Source: Anammoximicrobium sp964645045
GTDB taxonomy: Bacteria > Planctomycetota > Planctomycetia > Pirellulales > Pirellulaceae
Assembly: GCA_964645045.1 (NCBI GenBank)
Contig: CAZXYZ010000003.1
Coordinates: 62,001 to 126,000 of the forward strand
Reading direction: 5' to 3'
DNA length: 64,000 nucleotides
This document shows positions 28,709-38,502 of this stretch, piece by piece. Numbering within the stretch: the first letter of the stretch is position 1; each line of letters starts with the position of its first letter. A program made the translations under genes and the position numbers. The notes below the pieces were generated by a model. The model was not told where the DNA came from, ran no database searches, and saw only the letters and a list, made by a program, of their open reading frames with translations.

Positions 28709-31700
28709 TCACTTCATCAGCCCGCAGCGGCGCGCCTTCCAGTACGCGGCCTGAAGGTAGAAAATGCCGCAGCTCGAAACCCGGTCATAATCCAGACGCG
28801 TGATCGCGCGCGTCAACAACCTCTGCTGCTCAGCCGGGAATGCCGCCCCCTGGTCTATCAATTGCGCCAGCGCCGCCTCGCCGCTTTCGCGGACATTGTA
28901 CCAGACGGGGCGATACGTGCCCTTGGACCTGAGGCCCTCGCCGGTCCGCCAATTGCTGCAGGTCAGCGTCAGATCGAGCTTCATGGCGCTGCCATCGGCG
29001 CGGAGCGCGCGCGCTGCACAGCGTTGGGAGACCATGGCCATGATCTCGCTCATCTGCTTCTTCAAAGCCGGTTCCCGCTCGAGCGAATTCAGCAATTCCA
29101 ACGAAGACTGCATCTGCAATAGAGCGTACGTAGGCTGCCTTTCTTCCACGACGTGTGACTGTTGAACCGCGGACGCCAGATACTGGCGATACCGATCGAA
29201 GTACTCCTGCTTGTTCGTCGCGTCCCAGGCTGCGGCGTAGATCATCGGGAGTCGAGCCGCTTCATGCCCCTTGACGTTCCACATGCGGCTGATGCCGCGA
29301 GTATCGCGTGAGCCGTCCGCCCGCAGCGAGTCGTAGTCGTTTTCCGGCGTAACGTTCCGCGTCATTCGATCAGCGATTGCCGACAGCACCTCGCCAATCG
29401 TCCGTTGGGTCGCAGGATCGCAAAGCGGACTGTGCAGGTACAGCCAGAGACCGTGGACGGCATGCGTGTACTGATCTCGCGAGGAATTGGCGTAGATGCT
29501 CTTGCCGTCTTCGACACAAACCCCGCGGGCCAGAAATCCGGGTGCGCCGTGTACGGTGGCACAGAGGTGAATCCCCCGAACCACGCCGTTGGCGCGCTCG
29601 CGGAGCGTTTCGTCGCTGGTGACCGCATACCGGTCGACGATCAGCGAGAGCATAACTCCCGCCGAGATCATGCAATCCTCCATGCCAGTACCGTAGCCGC
29701 ACTCATTGGGATACTGGCGCGCGACTTCGGCAGCGGTCGGCAAATGATCCAGTTCACGGCCGGGTTCGTAGCTGCTCAAGTAGTCATAAAACAAATTCGT
29801 CTTCGGCCGATAGAACCGGCTCCACGTGGCACGCCAGGCGTCATCCACACCTGCCGCCAACGATTTGGCGGGAGACTCCTCTTCCGCCGTCGAGCGCGGC
29901 GCTGTTGTCGGTCCACCCGTCGGCGCCGCGGCGGGCGGAGCGAGCAGCAGGTAACCGCGTGCTGGGACGGTGTCGCCGGAGGGCAACATGTGAGGCTGCT
30001 CGCCGTAATTGACCACGGTACACTGGCCATTGCTGTAGCGGGTTTCAAACACCTGATCGGCAAGCGGTCGGTGGCCGTCGAGAAATTCCAACTGCAGGTG
30101 CTTCAGACGCTGCACGTCGTCGTATACCCGGCGCAGGCCGGTCACGATCTGCTTGAGACCTGCCGCATCCTCATAGCGGTAGTCGCTCTTGCCGAGCCAG
30201 TTCCTCGAGGCATCGAGCAGGAAGTGGCCGTAGAAATACGTCAAGGGCACCGCACCATATTCGATGCTGCGCAGGTACGCATCGTCGCCCGGCTGGCAGT
30301 TCACGGTGTCGGTCGAGAGACTGTAGAGCAGCACGCCGTGGTAAACCGTCTCGTACAGCGGCACCCGCGTGTCGACGTAGGGAAGCTTCGTGAGCGGCAG
30401 CCACTTGTCGCAGTCCACGTACAGCAACCGGTCCAGCGCCGCTGCCGTGAAATCCAGCGAGCCTTCCGACTGCACGCCACCGAACGTCTGCTGTGCCAGC
30501 GCTAGAATGCGCGTGGCGGCTGCGGCATCCTGCCGGCGCGTCTGGGGATGTTGGGGATCGTAGCAGGGACGCGGACCGATGATCGAAATCACATCCGAAT
30601 AATGTAGCCCTCGAAAGCCCAGCGCGCGGGTCAGTGGCAAATTGCGTTTGGCAAACAGCTCAGACGCCCGGTCCAGGCAAACGTTGTAGCTCTGCCCACC
30701 GCCCCAGGCCCCGCCCTTGTACGGTTGGCCGTTGTGCTCCTTGCGAAGATACGCCTCGCTCCAGTCCTCGGAAATGCGATAGGCATCGTAGAAGCAGTCG
30801 TGGGCGACGATCTGGTAGCCGAGCGACTGGCCGTGCCGGATCGTTTCCCGCAACTGCGCCTCGCCGCCCAGGGCCGGCTCGACCGGCAGGACTTGCGGAT
30901 AGCGGCCGTCGTGGCCGCCCCGGTTCCAGCCGACCAGGCAGACCTCGGCGTGCGCGATGCCTTGCCGGTGAAATTCGTCGAGGATGTCGCGCACGCGGGC
31001 AAAGTCGCAGAACACGCGCACCGGCGGCTCCGTCTCCGGCGTCTGCTCCTTGACTTCGTGAGGCACCGGCTTGACGCCCAGTCGGATCCGCACCTCCAGC
31101 GCGCTGGCCGAATACGCCAGTTCCGGCGACTTGGCCGCACGCTCGCGCAACGGCCGCAGGCCGCGCCGCGCGAAATTGTGCTGACGGTACCACTTGCCTA
31201 CGCCCAGCCAATTCGTCTCGCTATCAGGCAAGAACCGGTATTCTACCGTCAGTGGTTCTGGCAGACGCCGGTCGTCGCCGAACGAGCGCAGCGTGAATGC
31301 CGGGTCGATCGCATATTGGTGCTGCGGTCCCCAGTTGACGCTGACGCTCAGCCGCACGTCAAACTGGCCGCTGGTAATGATGCCCGCTACGGCGCTGGTA
31401 CCGCGCACGATGCCGAACAATGGCATGGGGCACTGGCAGGAACTCTGGTAGACCGACACCCAGTGCTGGCCCGGTTGCTTGTCGCGGAAATGACAGAGCG
31501 CCCCCGACTGCTGCGCGATCACCAGGTATCCCGCTTCGCCTTCGCGGGCCGCGCCGAACCGGGGCAGCAACCGCAGCGACTTCAGCCGTGCCGGCCCGCT
31601 TTCCACCACCTCTCCGGCAGGCACACTGACGGTCAAGGCGTCGCCCGAAGCGGAAAAGTCCAACGGGATGGAAAAGCCGAGCGTCTCCTGGCGGCACATC

Positions 31701-32050
31701 AGCCGGCATCCGTGCTCGGCAGGACGCCGTTCCAGCTTCCAGCCATTGGCGGTATTCAGCGGCAGTGACCGTTCGGCGCCGGCTGCATCCCAATAGCCGA
31801 TCTCGGCGAGCTCCTCGCCACTCCAGACCGTCTCGTCTTTCGCACGTCGGACACTTAACCGACCCGTGCCCGCTTGAACGTCCCACTCCAGCAGCGGATG
31901 CCCACGGCGAACGTCAAAGACCTTCGCACCGTCGCTGCGCGGCTCAGGTGCCGGTGGCGGTGTGAGGATCTCGGGTTGTTCCGCGGCCCGCCCAACAGCT
32001 GTCGGCACGAGCAAACTCAGTGCAACCGCCACCCACAGCGCACGAGACAT
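28709..32050 (-). CDS. large two-part protein: DUF5696-like glycosidase region plus C-terminal helical toroid
   Basis: 1,113 residues. The ATG at 32050 is preceded by AGGAGG and starts a signal peptide (ALWVAVALSLLVPTAVG). Residues about 50-330 form a beta-rich domain; about 340-700 look like a TIM barrel of the DUF5696 type (IAHAEVCLVGWNRGGHDGR, QIVAHDCFYDAY, FRGLHYSDVISIIG, GGVQSEGSLDF). A low-complexity linker rich in Ala, Pro and Thr (near 730-750) leads to a helical region (about 760-1113) with GTGMEDCMISAGVMLSLI, QYTHAVHGLWLYLHSP and RTRGEGLRSKG-like spacing, resembling an alpha/alpha barrel. The two halves look like separate enzymes joined by the linker. Function unknown beyond probable carbohydrate action. 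Confidence 0.6.
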   Translation of the reverse strand: MSRALWVAVALSLLVPTAVGRAAEQPEILTPPPAPEPRSDGAKVFDVRRGHPLLEWDVQAGTGRLSVRRAKDETVWSGEELAEIGYWDAAGAERSLPLNTANGWKLERRPAEHGCRLMCRQETLGFSIPLDFSASGDALTVSVPAGEVVESGPARLKSLRLLPRFGAAREGEAGYLVIAQQSGALCHFRDKQPGQHWVSVYQSSCQCPMPLFGIVRGTSAVAGIITSGQFDVRLSVSVNWGPQHQYAIDPAFTLRSFGDDRRLPEPLTVEYRFLPDSETNWLGVGKWYRQHNFARRGLRPLRERAAKSPELAYSASALEVRIRLGVKPVPHEVKEQTPETEPPVRVFCDFARVRDILDEFHRQGIAHAEVCLVGWNRGGHDGRYPQVLPVEPALGGEAQLRETIRHGQSLGYQIVAHDCFYDAYRISEDWSEAYLRKEHNGQPYKGGAWGGGQSYNVCLDRASELFAKRNLPLTRALGFRGLHYSDVISIIGPRPCYDPQHPQTRRQDAAAATRILALAQQTFGGVQSEGSLDFTAAALDRLLYVDCDKWLPLTKLPYVDTRVPLYETVYHGVLLYSLSTDTVNCQPGDDAYLRSIEYGAVPLTYFYGHFLLDASRNWLGKSDYRYEDAAGLKQIVTGLRRVYDDVQRLKHLQLEFLDGHRPLADQVFETRYSNGQCTVVNYGEQPHMLPSGDTVPARGYLLLAPPAAAPTGGPTTAPRSTAEEESPAKSLAAGVDDAWRATWSRFYRPKTNLFYDYLSSYEPGRELDHLPTAAEVARQYPNECGYGTGMEDCMISAGVMLSLIVDRYAVTSDETLRERANGVVRGIHLCATVHGAPGFLARGVCVEDGKSIYANSSRDQYTHAVHGLWLYLHSPLCDPATQRTIGEVLSAIADRMTRNVTPENDYDSLRADGSRDTRGISRMWNVKGHEAARLPMIYAAAWDATNKQEYFDRYRQYLASAVQQSHVVEERQPTYALLQMQSSLELLNSLEREPALKKQMSEIMAMVSQRCAARALRADGSAMKLDLTLTCSNWRTGEGLRSKGTYRPVWYNVRESGEAALAQLIDQGAAFPAEQQRLLTRAITRLDYDRVSSCGIFYLQAAYWKARRCGLMK

Positions 32051-32106
32051 CGCATTTCCTCCTGGCAAAACTGGAACGGGGTCCCGACGACGGCTTCATT
32101 CCCCCC

Positions 32107-33528
32107 TCATTTTCGAAAGCCGACGTCAGCGACATGGGGACCGATCTGAACACACGGCGAGTCCCGCGTGACGGGCCGGCCGAAGTAGGTCAGGTTCTCA
32201 AACAGCAACCCGCTGACACTGTGCTTTGGGCTGTCGCCCAACATGTACAGAAGTCCGCGAAAACTGCCCTGCTCGCCGACGACCTGGATGTTCTTGACCG
32301 AACAATTCCGGAGTGCGCCGGGTTCCGGGTGCTTGTAGATTCCGTAGGAGCACCGCATTGGCTTGGCCATGAGCATGAGGATGTCATCTCCGCTCGAGCG
32401 GACGCGGATGTTCTCGAAATGACAGTCCTCCAGCACCATATCCTGATTGGGCTGGAGCCAAATGATCGCATTGGCCCAGTAGTTCGTGGGCTCGCGATAG
32501 TTCTTGCTGTAGTGCAGCACCTCGATGTTGCGGGCCCGGATGTTCCGCATGCCGGCGGTCTCACATTCGTAGCCGACCCGGAAGATGTTCGCCACATCCG
32601 TCCAGAACTCGCAGTCTTCGAAGAGGATGTTCTCGCACGGCCGAGACATCTTCGCCAGCCCCTTGATGGCGATGCTGTCGTCCTGGGTCCGGAAGAAGCA
32701 GTTGCGAACCGTGGCGTTCTGGGTGTTGACCAGGTCCAACGCGTCGTCGTTGATCATGCGGGAACCGCAGATCTTCACGTTGTCGATCACGACGCCATCG
32801 CAGTTCCACGTCACGAAGGTCCAACCCCAAGGATTGCGCAGGACGATGTCGCGGACCGTAAGCTGCTGGCAATCCTGGCAATCCAGCAGGTATCGCCCCG
32901 GCCCCTTGAAACGAGGCGACTCTTCGCCGCCGAGAACGCCGCGGCCACGAATCGTGATGTTCTTGCCCTTGGCATGAACGCACCCCTTGACCACCGCGCC
33001 GCCCGCCAGGTACAGCGTCTGACCGTCGGTCAGCGTGATCTTGCCGGGACGATGGACGCCTGGAGCGAAATAGACGACGTTGGGATCCCCAGGCCGCGGC
33101 ACATCAATCTCCGGCGCATTTCCAAACAGGAGCAACGGATTCTGCCGGCCGTCCCGCTCTACGGAGATTCGAAAGGGGGCCTCCGCCGTAAGTGTAATCT
33201 CGCGGTCGCTGTTCCGCTCGACTCGCACCTCGAAGCGGCTGGGCTGCACCTGAGTCTTGGCCAACGATTGGCTCGATGTCACGCGAATGACCGCTGTTCC
33301 CGAGAAGTCAAACGTCGCGAAGCCGTAGTCCCCGCCGAAGAATTCGCTTTGCGCGGCATACACATCGACGGGCTTACCGTTTACCGTGACGGCATAATCG
33401 CCCGTTATCGCCTCCCCTGCCGGCGCAGGATAAACTGTGACGTCTGCACGAACGAGCGAGGGAACGATTATCTGCACAAGACCAAGCCAGATGATCGAAC
33501 GTCTCAGAGCCGGAACCGGGTTGTCCAT
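32107..33528 (-). CDS. secreted GH28-like right-handed beta-helix protein (polygalacturonase-type)
   Basis: 473 residues from the ATG at 33528, with GAGAGGA upstream and a signal peptide (IIWLGLVQIIVPSLVRA). After a short beta domain the sequence forms parallel beta-helix coils (LYLAGGAVVKGCV, ITIRGRGVLGGEES, LTVRDIVLRNPWGW, VVIDNVKICGSRMI). The motifs RMINDDALDL and TQDDSIAIKG supply the paired aspartates expected of GH28 catalysis, although the usual following GHG is not evident. GH28 enzymes cut galacturonan or related pectic chains. It is 70 bp from the PQQ-propeller gene and 56 bp from the DUF5696-like gene. Family likely, exact linkage unknown. Confidence 0.75.
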   Translation of the reverse strand: MDNPVPALRRSIIWLGLVQIIVPSLVRADVTVYPAPAGEAITGDYAVTVNGKPVDVYAAQSEFFGGDYGFATFDFSGTAVIRVTSSQSLAKTQVQPSRFEVRVERNSDREITLTAEAPFRISVERDGRQNPLLLFGNAPEIDVPRPGDPNVVYFAPGVHRPGKITLTDGQTLYLAGGAVVKGCVHAKGKNITIRGRGVLGGEESPRFKGPGRYLLDCQDCQQLTVRDIVLRNPWGWTFVTWNCDGVVIDNVKICGSRMINDDALDLVNTQNATVRNCFFRTQDDSIAIKGLAKMSRPCENILFEDCEFWTDVANIFRVGYECETAGMRNIRARNIEVLHYSKNYREPTNYWANAIIWLQPNQDMVLEDCHFENIRVRSSGDDILMLMAKPMRCSYGIYKHPEPGALRNCSVKNIQVVGEQGSFRGLLYMLGDSPKHSVSGLLFENLTYFGRPVTRDSPCVQIGPHVADVGFRK

Positions 33529-33598
33529 TGCGAATCCTCTCTTTGTTAGCAGGCCTCGTCGTCATATCCTCCAGCCTCATTCACATCAATGAGCGATG

Positions 33599-34975
33599 TC
33601 AACGTGTCGGAGACAACGTCTGCTGACGGACGCAGTAGACTCTCTGGGACGTGCGGATCAGCAGTTGGTCGTCGACGATCGCGGGCGTGGCCATGCACAT
33701 GTCGTCGTCGGCCAGCTTATTGGTGTGGAGCACTTCGAACTTGTCACCCGCCCGTAACACGAAGGTAACGCCGTCCTCGTCGAGGCAAAAGACCTTGCCG
33801 TCATTGGCCCAGGGTGAGGCGGTGAAGTGCATTCCCTGAGGCAGTCGCTGGCGGTCATACACCGGCTCGCCCGTGAGTGCCCGAAAGCAGGCGATCATAC
33901 CGCGGTCGTACAGGACGTACAGGCGGCCGTCGTAGACGAGCGTCGTTGGGTTGTACGGCGCGGCCTTCGGCTGGCACCAAGCGATAAACTGGTTGCTGGT
34001 CTGGTTCTCTCCGAGCGAGATGTCGCCGGAGGCCCCCGGCCGAATTCCATACAGAGGACGATCGTTATCGTTGACGTAACCCGAACTCACGTATAGCAGG
34101 CCCTGGTCCGTGTACGGCGTGCCGATCGTGATGCTCGACATCCCCGTGAACCACCACAGCAGCTTGCCCTCCAAGTCGTAGGAACGGACTTTGCCCGTGC
34201 CCGGAGTGACGATTTCCGTACGGCGGTCGTTCTGCCAGACGAAAGGCGTGGCCCAGTTGCTCTTTTCGTCGCGAATGACGCGCCACACGTCCTGGCCATT
34301 CCGTTTGTCCAAACACAAGAGATACGATTCTTCATCGTTGTCGTTCACGACATACAAATGCTCGCCATGCAGCACCGGCGACGCGGAAGTGCCCCAGCCA
34401 TTGCGGGTGGCGTTCGGCTCGAACGGCCGCGACCACACCAGCTTCCCGTCGCGGTCGAGACAGTACAGGCCCTGGTTGCCAAAATACGCGTACACCCGCT
34501 CGCCATCGGTGACCGGCGTCTCCGAGGCATAGCTGTTCTTCAGGTGAATCGGGCTCTTCGCGGGTCCGTGATGAACGGACTGCTCCCACAGCTTCCGGCC
34601 GGACGCGAGGTCGAGGCACAGCACCTTGTATTCCAACTGCACTTGCCGGGGCTCCGGACGGTTGCCGCCGAAGTACAGGCCCTTCTTCGGCGTCTCCAGC
34701 TCTCCGCTGTTCACCGCCGTCGTTAAGAACACCCGCTGTCCCCATACGACCGGCGACGACCAGCCGCGCCCTGGCACGTCCGTCTTCCAGGCGACGTTCT
34801 CGGTGGCGGACCAGCGGTCGGGCAGATTCGATCCGCTGGCGACGCCGCGGGACTCGGGTCCGCGAAACTGGGGCCAGTGCTCCTGTGCCTGGGCGCACAA
34901 CAGGTTGTGCAGGCAGAACAACAAAACGACGGCCAGCGGAGGCGTCATCGCTGTCGCGTGGTTGGCTTGGGCCAT
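33599..34975 (-). CDS. exported PQQ-type/BamB-like beta-propeller protein
   Basis: 458 residues from the ATG at 34975, with AAGGAA upstream and a hydrophobic leader (LAVVLLFCLHNLLCAQA). It begins with WPQFRGPESRGVASGSNLP, the common start of planctomycete PQQ-like repeat proteins. Blade motifs follow: AWKTDVPGRGWSSPVVWG, LCLDLASGRKLWEQSVHHG, LYCLDRDGKLVWSRPF, LCLDKRNGQDVWRV and SYDLEGKLLWWFTG. It may be a binding scaffold or an uncharacterised dehydrogenase subunit; residues that would bind the quinone cannot be judged. Its position, 44 bp after the large multihaem protein, makes a redox partnership plausible, but that is inference. Confidence 0.8.
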   Translation of the reverse strand: MAQANHATAMTPPLAVVLLFCLHNLLCAQAQEHWPQFRGPESRGVASGSNLPDRWSATENVAWKTDVPGRGWSSPVVWGQRVFLTTAVNSGELETPKKGLYFGGNRPEPRQVQLEYKVLCLDLASGRKLWEQSVHHGPAKSPIHLKNSYASETPVTDGERVYAYFGNQGLYCLDRDGKLVWSRPFEPNATRNGWGTSASPVLHGEHLYVVNDNDEESYLLCLDKRNGQDVWRVIRDEKSNWATPFVWQNDRRTEIVTPGTGKVRSYDLEGKLLWWFTGMSSITIGTPYTDQGLLYVSSGYVNDNDRPLYGIRPGASGDISLGENQTSNQFIAWCQPKAAPYNPTTLVYDGRLYVLYDRGMIACFRALTGEPVYDRQRLPQGMHFTASPWANDGKVFCLDEDGVTFVLRAGDKFEVLHTNKLADDDMCMATPAIVDDQLLIRTSQRVYCVRQQTLSPTR

Positions 34976-35019
34976 CAGTGTTTCCTTCGTAATCAAGGTG
35001 TCTTATCGTACAACTTCAC

Positions 35020-38000
35020 TCATAGGTCTTTGCCGTAGACTTCGAACTCCGCGATACCGTTGTCCCCCAGCGGGAACGATTCGCGGAAATCCACCAGCTT
35101 CACCCACACACATTTCTGCTTCGGGAAGCGGAATTCCTGCGGCTGGTGCGTATTACGCAACTCGATGGGCACCTTCTCCCCGTTGGAGAATTCCAGCGTC
35201 GCACCGGTCCACGTCTTGGCCTGACCCTCCTGTTGATGCAGGACGAGCATGATCCTCTCCGTCTCCACGTCACGTCCGAACTCCACCTGCAGCCACACGT
35301 CGGTGCGTCGAGCCGGTCGCCAATACCTGTCAGGCGTGCGTTGTCCGTCGATGGCGTGATTGGGCGAGAAATCGGGGCGGTACCGGTAGTGCGAATTCGT
35401 TGTCGCCCGGGGATACGAACGAAGATGGTAGGTGTAGGCATCCTTGTTGACAACTAGGTTTCGCACTTCATTGCCGGACACGTTGGAGCCGCCCCGCGCG
35501 TCCTTTCCCTCGGCCAGTCCATAGATCGGGACCGTTGACGAAAGACGGTCGTAATCATCGACGAACTGCTGCTGCGCGCGACGCCCGCCGAACGTGTATT
35601 GTCGGAAAGCCGCCGGAGAGCAGTCCGCGCCGTGGTCCACATGTTGCAGATACTTGTCGATATGCTCCAACTCCAGTTCCGCGGACTTCAGCCGCTTGGC
35701 CTCAAAGTACAGGTAGATCTGCCGCATCTTGTCGCGGTACACGTACCAGGGCGTCAGACCGGAATGGACCGCGTGGTTGAGCTGATCCCAGTAGTTCAAT
35801 TCCATCCACGAACCAGCAAAGGGCACATTCAAGTCGATCCAGCACGCGACGCGTTCTTTTTCTTCCGGCGTCAATTGCACGCCGTAGTGCGTTGGTTCCA
35901 GATAGTTCATGAGCGGGCTCGACGTCGAGCCGTAGGCATACGGCGGGAGCATCGCGCAGGTGCTGGACACGTGCAGCCAGTTGATGATTCCGCGGCCCGC
36001 GTACTCGTCGGCGCAGTACCCGAGCGCATTCCGGTTCGGCACGTTTTCCCACTTCCCGCCGAAATAGGCGAGATAGGTTGTGTCGTTGCCGGCCTCGGCC
36101 TTCCCGCCCGTTCCCGCCAAGGGGATCTTGGCGTTGTAACCGAAATCGGTCAGGTTGATATACGATTCGCTGAAGGCCCGCCCAGGATTTCCTTTCGTGC
36201 TTTCCCCATAAATTCGACGAGTCAAACGCCACTTCGTGCGACCGTAGATTTCCGGATTCGTGATGGGGCGGTAGTCGCCCAGCAGGCTGAGCGGGACGTC
36301 CTTCTTCGCCGGGTTCTTGTCTCCCGCGTGGCAGTGGATACAGTGCTGATCCCAAATCGGCTGAATTTCCCGCGTGTAGCTGAAACCGCGCGGGACGTCC
36401 ATCGCCTGTGGCGCGTTGGTGCCCAGATACTGCATCGCTCGCTTCTCGGAAGCGTTGAGGAACCGGTCCATCTCCTGGACGGGTTCCTCCCCTTTGGCAA
36501 AGAACGGCTTGATCGTCTGCGGCGGTTTCTTGGCAGCGATCGTCGCCGGGTAGCGATCCAGGTAAGTATTGCGTTTGTCCTCGTGGCAGCCGACGCACGA
36601 CACCGCTTCGCCGGGCATGACCATCGTCCAACTGCGCATGTTCTGCACCATGCGGCCGCGTGCGTCCAGCATCTGGAAGTACACGGGCACGCGCGACGGG
36701 CAATCGAAACAACAGCTTCCGTCTTCCTCGACATCCACCGTACCCAGCACGTGTTTCACGTCGTAGCTGCCGTTGTTGATCGCACACGGTGACGTCTGAT
36801 GTCCGCCCCACGGATGCAGCCCCAACGCGACGGTGCCTTTGGCGCGATAGTCCAATCCGACCACGCGAATTCGCTTCACCGTGCCCGGTTGCACGCCCTT
36901 CAGGCCAGGCCCGGAGTAAATATTTTGCACGTAGAAGCGGCCGTGCGTCTGGTGTTCGTCGACCGCGGTACTCCGGTAAAACGGCGGTTGCGGACGCGTC
37001 AGGGCCACCTGCTGGCCAGACGAGATCACCGGGTCGTAGATCAGCAGTTCGCGCCGTCCGTCGCGATGCATCCAGTAGATGCCAAAGGCCGGGCTTCCCG
37101 CTTTGCCGTCCTGGATGCCTTTCAACCCGCGAACGGGACCGCCCTCAGGCGAGTAGCACACGACGTAATTGTCTTCATCCAGCGGATAGGGATACTGAAA
37201 TTGCTCCCCTTCCGTATCGTGGACCACGTTGCCTCCGGTTCCCATGCCTTCCCGATACGGGTAGTCCCGTTCCGGCGCCAGGAGTTTCACGCCGAAGCCA
37301 GCCTGGGTCCCGGCATTCCGATCGATCAGGATCAGCTTGCCGCGCTGGTCGATGTGGTGGGCGCCGGAAATGGCGATCACTTTCGTCGAGTTGGGAATAT
37401 CGCGAGCATGCAGCAGTGCGGCTGGAAACGGCGAGTTGTTTCCGTAGAATTCCGTCTGATTGGTGCCGTCCGGATTCATCACAAAAAGACTGTGCAGGTA
37501 GCCGGCAGTTCTGTCGGAATACTCCCAGCGGGTGTACATAATCTGGCCGTTCGCCGTCAGGTGCGGAAACACCGTATGACCATGGTCACAAGCAAGGCGG
37601 CGGATGTATCGTCCGGCCGCATCGCACGTGAACAGGTTGCACACACTCGACCACCAGCAAGGCGCCGAGAACACGCAGCGCGTGGAAGTAAACACCAACT
37701 CGCCGTTGGGCAGCCATTCCGGCTCCATATCCGCCGTGCCGGCCCCGAAGGTGATTTGCCGGACGCTGCGGTCACTCAGATTCATGGTGTAGAGGTGGAA
37801 ATCGTCGTCCCCGTCGTGGCTGGTGCGGCGCATGGAGAACGCTAGCGTGCGGCCATCGCACGAGACGCTGGGATCCCGGACGATTCCCGCGGGGCAGTCG
37901 AGAAGCAGTTCGGTGGAAACGGTGCCGTCACCGCGGATCGTCAGGCGACAAAGCTGCGAGCCCATGCGGTAATCCGCGCCGCATTCACGGAAGACGGCGT

Positions 38001-38502
38001 CCGTCAGGTGATCCGTCATGGCAAACATGGCCTGGCAGTCGCCAAACACGAAGTGCTTCGCGTACACGAACTCGCGCGGGTGGCGGTCGAACACTTGCAG
38101 ACGCTGCCTGCGACGCAGTTCACAGGCCTGGAAGTACAGGCTCTTCCACGCCGGATCGCGGCCCGGCTGTTTGCCGTCCACGAGCAGGGCGAGCGACTTC
38201 TCCAGGGCCTCGACGGCGACGTTTTGGGACTTCAGCTCGGCAAGGACTTTGCGGACCATGCCGTGTTCGACTTTGCTGCCCTCCACGGCCACAAAGCACT
38301 CACCGTGGTTCAAACCGTGATCCTGATAAATCCAATCGCGCTGCAGGCGGGACAGGGGATGCGCAACCTTATGCCGTTCCCGAAACTCTTCCGCGGAATA
38401 CTCCTGAGCGAGCGCAGGCAGGGACAGCGAGATGGGCAGGACGAACGACAGCAACGCTCGATGCCCAAGGCGATTTCGCGCGGTTGACCTGGGGTTTTTC
38501 AT
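35020..38502 (-). CDS. large hydrazine-synthase-alpha-like multihaem protein with discoidin-like C-terminus
   Basis: 1,160 residues. The start at 38502 overlaps the upstream gene's stop as ATGA and has AAGG upstream, so translation is probably coupled. A signal peptide (LLSFVLPISLSLPALA) is followed by a helical part, propeller repeats (DPSVSCDGRTLAFSMRR, EPEWLPNGELVFTSTR, FPHLTANGQIMYTRWEY, FVMNPDGTNQTEFYG) and the HZS-alpha-like middle region. Haem c motifs are CVGCH near 635 and CIHCH near 720. The last 130 residues (DFSPNHAIDGQRTPDR, WLQVEFGRDVETERIML) form an F5/8-type (discoidin) sugar-binding domain. The combination suggests a cell-surface redox protein bound to glycan. It is a paralogue of 3997-6594. 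Confidence 0.77.
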   Translation of the reverse strand: MKNPRSTARNRLGHRALLSFVLPISLSLPALAQEYSAEEFRERHKVAHPLSRLQRDWIYQDHGLNHGECFVAVEGSKVEHGMVRKVLAELKSQNVAVEALEKSLALLVDGKQPGRDPAWKSLYFQACELRRRQRLQVFDRHPREFVYAKHFVFGDCQAMFAMTDHLTDAVFRECGADYRMGSQLCRLTIRGDGTVSTELLLDCPAGIVRDPSVSCDGRTLAFSMRRTSHDGDDDFHLYTMNLSDRSVRQITFGAGTADMEPEWLPNGELVFTSTRCVFSAPCWWSSVCNLFTCDAAGRYIRRLACDHGHTVFPHLTANGQIMYTRWEYSDRTAGYLHSLFVMNPDGTNQTEFYGNNSPFPAALLHARDIPNSTKVIAISGAHHIDQRGKLILIDRNAGTQAGFGVKLLAPERDYPYREGMGTGGNVVHDTEGEQFQYPYPLDEDNYVVCYSPEGGPVRGLKGIQDGKAGSPAFGIYWMHRDGRRELLIYDPVISSGQQVALTRPQPPFYRSTAVDEHQTHGRFYVQNIYSGPGLKGVQPGTVKRIRVVGLDYRAKGTVALGLHPWGGHQTSPCAINNGSYDVKHVLGTVDVEEDGSCCFDCPSRVPVYFQMLDARGRMVQNMRSWTMVMPGEAVSCVGCHEDKRNTYLDRYPATIAAKKPPQTIKPFFAKGEEPVQEMDRFLNASEKRAMQYLGTNAPQAMDVPRGFSYTREIQPIWDQHCIHCHAGDKNPAKKDVPLSLLGDYRPITNPEIYGRTKWRLTRRIYGESTKGNPGRAFSESYINLTDFGYNAKIPLAGTGGKAEAGNDTTYLAYFGGKWENVPNRNALGYCADEYAGRGIINWLHVSSTCAMLPPYAYGSTSSPLMNYLEPTHYGVQLTPEEKERVACWIDLNVPFAGSWMELNYWDQLNHAVHSGLTPWYVYRDKMRQIYLYFEAKRLKSAELELEHIDKYLQHVDHGADCSPAAFRQYTFGGRRAQQQFVDDYDRLSSTVPIYGLAEGKDARGGSNVSGNEVRNLVVNKDAYTYHLRSYPRATTNSHYRYRPDFSPNHAIDGQRTPDRYWRPARRTDVWLQVEFGRDVETERIMLVLHQQEGQAKTWTGATLEFSNGEKVPIELRNTHQPQEFRFPKQKCVWVKLVDFRESFPLGDNGIAEFEVYGKDL

